Assembly: GCA_022579005.1 (NCBI GenBank)
Contig: MU401463.1
Span: 310,001-374,000, forward strand
Length of the DNA: 64,000 bases
Direction of reading: 5' to 3'
Origin: Poronia punctata
Lineage: Eukaryota > Ascomycota > Sordariomycetes > Xylariales > Xylariaceae
Shown in pieces: positions 60,165 to 64,000 of this stretch. Position 1 is the first letter of the stretch; each line of letters opens with the position of its first letter. Under the pieces are notes generated by a model, which had not been told where the DNA came from, did no database searches, and saw nothing but the letters and a program-made list of their open reading frames with translations. The translations under genes were made by a program, and so were the position numbers.

Positions 60165-62089
60165 TTAGAAAGGAACAGGGAGATCACGTGGGGGTCATAC
60201 ATCTACCCCTATGAAGACAGGCTATATGTAAAACACATACCTGAGTGGGAAGTTCGGGTTACTCGAGAAAAGATAACGCGTCGTATTACCTACCTACTGT
60301 AAACTTTCAACCAACCGATGCCGGCTTTATGTATTCTATCGTGAACGTGATCTTGAGATCAGTGCTAGGTTAGCCGTTATCTTGCCACCCCCCATCCTCT
60401 TCCAAAGGACACGAATCCGAGCCGGTGGTAGTTTTAATAAAGTGTATCAAGCCACCATGTAGCACATATCAACCGCCCACCTCGTACGTACATGAGATCC
60501 TAGATGCATGCATACAACGCATGAACCCACAGCGAGAAATCGGGGGATACGCATTAGAAGAAAAAGAAAAAGAAAAGTGAAAGAAAGATTACCCTTCAAG
60601 GAAGCGGATAGAGAAGGGATTGAACTAAAATACCTACCTTACCTAGGTAGGTAATATGCAAGTGATTAGAAGGTATATCTTATGTACCTATGTACTATAA
60701 ACATGCAGATTGAATCACGAGGTCCAAAGCCGACGGGAACCGATAGAGGTAGGTAGGGTATACCTAGAGTTAGTCTTCTGGTTGAATGAGTCTAATGCGA
60801 TGAATATGGGGAACTGTTCTGCTTGTTTTAAGGGTGGTTGTGGAAGAACTGTGTATCCTAACATAGACTAGATGACATACTCTACTATCGTCACTATTGT
60901 CAGGAGAGGAGAAGGAGGAGGGAGTGAGGATTGGGACGGTTCTATAACCTAGCCCAAGGTATGAATTGTCAAAGTGAGTGTGAGGGTATGTACTTACTTA
61001 CTTACTTACTTACTCAGCCATAGCAGGTTCGAAAAAGGCAAGAGAAAGAAGTCTCCGTCCAAATCTCGGTAGTTTCATGATAAGTGATACATACCGGTAC
61101 CTTGCTATCAAAGAACAGCCCACACCCTTCACTTTCTGGTCAAGAAAAAACTTGTGTGTAGGTAAATACATAAGTCGTACGAGTTAAATATGGTGGGCGT
61201 ATCCGTCTAGATCTAGACTTTTGGCCGACCTCCCTGGTGTTGCTAGACTAGGTAGACTAGCTAGTAGGAAAATGAAAATGTACAAATACCGGCTCCTTTA
61301 TCTTGTCCTTGACACTGAGAAATGAAATGAACTTGTGTAGCAAGATCATCTTCATTTTATTTCTGGTCTGGTCACGAGGGGGAAACCTTCCCGCGATAGA
61401 TAGACGTAGGTAAATGTCATACAAGACAGAGGTGTTTGTGAGTGACGGGTTGGTTGTGTACGTGTACGCGTACTTGTACTTGTACGCGTATGCCAGAGAT
61501 GGAAGGGGGGTTTGACGGGATGATTTTTATTCTTTTTCTTTTATGCTCGCCATGGTTTTTAAATGCCGTATCTACTACTATGTGGAACTAAGGTACCCGA
61601 GTATGCTACACATACACGATGAGGTGATTTTTGGAATAATATTGTCAAGTTGACTCTGGATGACAGGATCACGAGGGATGTTACTTGTGAGATACATCCG
61701 ATGGGGTGGTACTACTGCCCTTTTCCTTGGGTGGAAGAGAGGTAGTCGTGCCTTTGAGACCGTAATCGAGGCCGACGACGTACTAGGGATATCATGTCTG
61801 ATGTAATACTGCGAGTAAATGTAGGCCCATAGTGAACTAGCAAAACAAAATGGAAGATGTAGAGTCAAAGATTCAAACCTCGTGATTATTTAGGTAGGTT
61901 TTTTTTGTATTATTCGCTCTGCGTGGGCTTAAAATCTATAACCTAGGATAGAGAGGAAATTCTCATCATACTTTCTTCCAACACCTGTAAATGCTTGCTT
62001 GATTTAAAACATAAATCCAAATTTCCTCGAGTGAACCAAGTTTCAGTTTTCAGTCGCCTGTTCAGCTCGTGAACATATCTGGTAGCCAC
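60165..62089. other. Intergenic region between the sulfotransferase-like and MATE genes
   Basis: 1.9 kb with no gene recognised. Contains TACCTAGGTA at 60640-60649, (TACT)6 at 60991-61014 and a GTAC/CGCG palindromic cluster around 61455-61490. Confidence 0.5.
60991..61014. repeat. (TACT)6 microsatellite
   Basis: Six exact TACT units in intergenic DNA between the sulfotransferase-like and MATE genes. Confidence 0.9.
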
Positions 62090-64000
62090 TTAACCCTCCG
62101 CATTCCTAGCTTCTGCTTCTTTGGTGGCTTTATACCAGTCGGCTTTGATCAGATATATATATTCGATAGCCGAGACTCTGTTATGATAATTAGTCAGGGC
62201 CCTTGATAAAGCCGTGTAATAGAGAACAACTTACGTGATAAGCCCAACAGTCAACCCCGTCGCGAAACCCTCCAACTTCCAACCGAGCTTGAATCCCAAA
62301 AATACAGAAATCGGTAGAGAGATGACGTAATACGCCACGAGATTCGCGATGCCGCCGACAGATTGTCGTCCGATACCACGTAGTAATCCGTGTGCGCCCG
62401 TGCTGATGCCGTCGAAGAATTGCATCACGGCCGCGATGGGTAGAACTGCGGCCGTCATGGCGATTACGCTGGGGTCGGAGGTGAATAGTTGGGGGATGTA
62501 GAAGCGGGCCGAGGCGTAGATTGTGAGTGTTGTTGCGCTTACTACGCAGGTCATTAAGAAGGCCTGGATTTATACATTGATTAGTTTCCGAGTAAAGACA
62601 AGGGGGAAAGGGGTAGGTAAGTAGGTATTTACCATCTTTGCCGTCGTCTTGGCTGCTTCGGGTGACCCGGCCCCGATCAGATTGGCTATTCTCGATGAAG
62701 ATGCTATCGACATGGCAAACGGGACTTGCCACGATACCGTATTCATCGACGCGATGATACCCCATGCAGCGAGATGACCCGTGCCAAAAGTACTGCACAT
62801 CAATGTGATGGCCTCGAAAGCGAGAAACTCGGCTTCTACCATGATCATGCTCGGTAGAGCTAACTTCATCATCGGTCCCCAGTTCGCCAAGGCGCGGATA
62901 CTGAAGCCGCCCCAACATTGCGATCCTTTGATGAAGGCGATGTATAATACCAGGAATACGGGGAGGAGAGTTCTGGTTATGGTGACGGCTAATGGGGCGC
63001 CGATGAAGCCCAGTCCGCATTGATAGATTAGGAACCAGTTGAGGAATATGTTGATGGGCGCTGCGAAGAGGAGGACGTATGTCGTTGCGCGGAATAGACC
63101 TTGGGCTTGGAGCAGACGTTTTCCCGTTTCGAAGATGATGGTTCCTGGCATGGAGAGAATCATGGCGCGGAGATAGGTGGCGGTTAGATGGGCGGATCGA
63201 GGGTTCGTTACTACGTGGAGAAGGACCGGTTCGGAGAAAATCCAGAGGATGGCGATGGGGATGGCTATACAGAGACAGAGGAGGGTGACGCGTTGACATT
63301 GGAGACCGACGAGGTGATAGCGTCGGTTCCCGTAGGCTTGGGCGCAGGATGTGTCTAGACTCGAGGCTAGACCTTGGATTGGGGCGATGAATGTTATATG
63401 TAGTGTTGTGATGGCCACTGATTTCATTAGTAGATGTTAGGACACGGAAGTTTGTAGTCTAACAAGGGGAAGATACTATAGAAAAAACACACGAGGTGGG
63501 GGAGAAAGATTGCAGGTATGAATAAGGGATGAGACTACAAGTAGATACTCACGAGAAACGGCACCCAGCTCAACCTTTCCCATCCGACCAACGGCGAAAA
63601 TGCTGGCCAGGTTTACCGAGTTCTGCAACATAAATGTAAGGATGAGAGGCACGGAGCTGGCCATAAGAAACCTCAGTTCATGTTGCCATGTAGTCTGAAC
63701 GACACATGATTCTATTGTGTCGTAGTCTCCCTTGTTCTCCTCATCTATCCGATATCCTCCATTCGGCTTTGACAATAATGGCGAATACTCTGACGGTCTG
63801 TTGACTAGGGTGTCTCTGTCGTCCTCTTCGTGGCTATCCATCTGGCCATCGCTGTCGACGCTGATACAACTAAGTGCTGGTGGTGACGAATAGCGTTCTG
63901 GTATTTGGAATGTGACATGATGAACAGTAGGTTGATCTGTAGATAATCGTTAGGTTATAGTCCGGTCCGAAGCATGTCATGTCGTCGACTTGCCTTGGTT
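62090..64000 (-). CDS. MATE-family multidrug/toxin extrusion transporter, 5' end beyond window
   Basis: Five minus-strand exon pieces: 64000-63994 (cut by the window edge), 63936-63553, 63417-62633, 62563-62235, 62177-62090. About 530 residues are visible. The first visible intron (63993-63937) starts with GC: the junction is CAAG|GCAAGT, the classic GC-AG donor, with a CTAAC branch site and CAG acceptor. Many hydrophobic helices are present (for example FLMASSVPLILTFML, LLCLCIAIPIAILWIF, NIFLNWFLIY). LETGKRLLQAQG-like sequence (FETGKRLLQAQGLFR) and LDTSCAQAYGN are MATE hallmarks. MATE transporters export organic cations or drugs using proton or sodium gradients, here probably at the plasma or vacuolar membrane. 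The N-terminal soluble part (SPPALSCISVDSDGQMDSHE) continues from upstream. Confidence 0.9.

Noticed and set aside
62190..63299. 369-codon open frame on the same strand as the MATE gene but in another phase
   Set aside because: It overlaps the MATE exons and runs through an intron. Its product is Arg/His/Ser/Pro-rich without a motif, typical of a shadow frame. The MATE frame shows family signatures and consistent splice sites.

Overview
This window comes from the nuclear genome of a filamentous ascomycete (Pezizomycotina, probably a Sordariomycete). The evidence is short spliceosomal introns (about 50-220 bp) with CTAAC/CTGAC-like branch sites, CT-rich leaders, long AT-richer intergenic stretches, and fungal protein families such as SCH9, BLI-3, mannitol-1-phosphate dehydrogenase and acylcarnitine carrier. 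Exon coordinates were worked out by hand from splice signals, frame continuity and family conservation. No expression data were available.

Layout. 1-7.4 kb: the 3' part of a histidine-phosphatase family gene, a mitochondrial acylcarnitine carrier (acuH type), an APH-fold kinase, then an assembly gap with poly-G/poly-C artefacts. 7.4-22.9 kb: a zinc CDF transporter, CTP synthase (12 exons), ALG1 mannosyltransferase, an E2 ubiquitin-conjugating enzyme, SNU23, DPH5 and a BLI-3-like flavoprotein. 25.4-32.2 kb: a coiled-coil/F-box-like protein, a GA-rich tandem duplication that looks RIP-mutated, and the beta'-COP gene SEC27 (14 exons, two of them microexons). 33.5-46.2 kb: mannitol-1-phosphate dehydrogenase, a 5.4-kb stretch without genes, glucose-6-phosphate isomerase and the AGC kinase SCH9. 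47.7-51.0 kb: a small F-box protein with a membrane segment, and exonuclease V. 53-64 kb: an SDR, an acyl-CoA dehydrogenase, a sulfotransferase-like protein and a MATE transporter whose 5' end lies beyond the window.

How the genes relate. Most are housekeeping genes in an ordinary order. Two themes recur. Secretory-pathway functions (ALG1, SEC27, a UBC7-like E2, an ER/Golgi-type zinc transporter) are scattered along the window. Carbon metabolism and nutrient signalling (M1PDH, PGI and SCH9 on one strand; acylcarnitine carrier and acyl-CoA dehydrogenase) form the other. The right-hand end (SDR, acyl-CoA dehydrogenase, sulfotransferase-like, MATE) is more accessory in character. No tRNA, rRNA, CRISPR array or intact transposon was found. 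The main points for a second look are the strand-symmetric C-to-T/G-to-A diverged duplication, repeated TACCTAGGTA and GTAC-core palindromes in intergenic DNA, two GC-AG introns, and the duplicated flank around the assembly gap.
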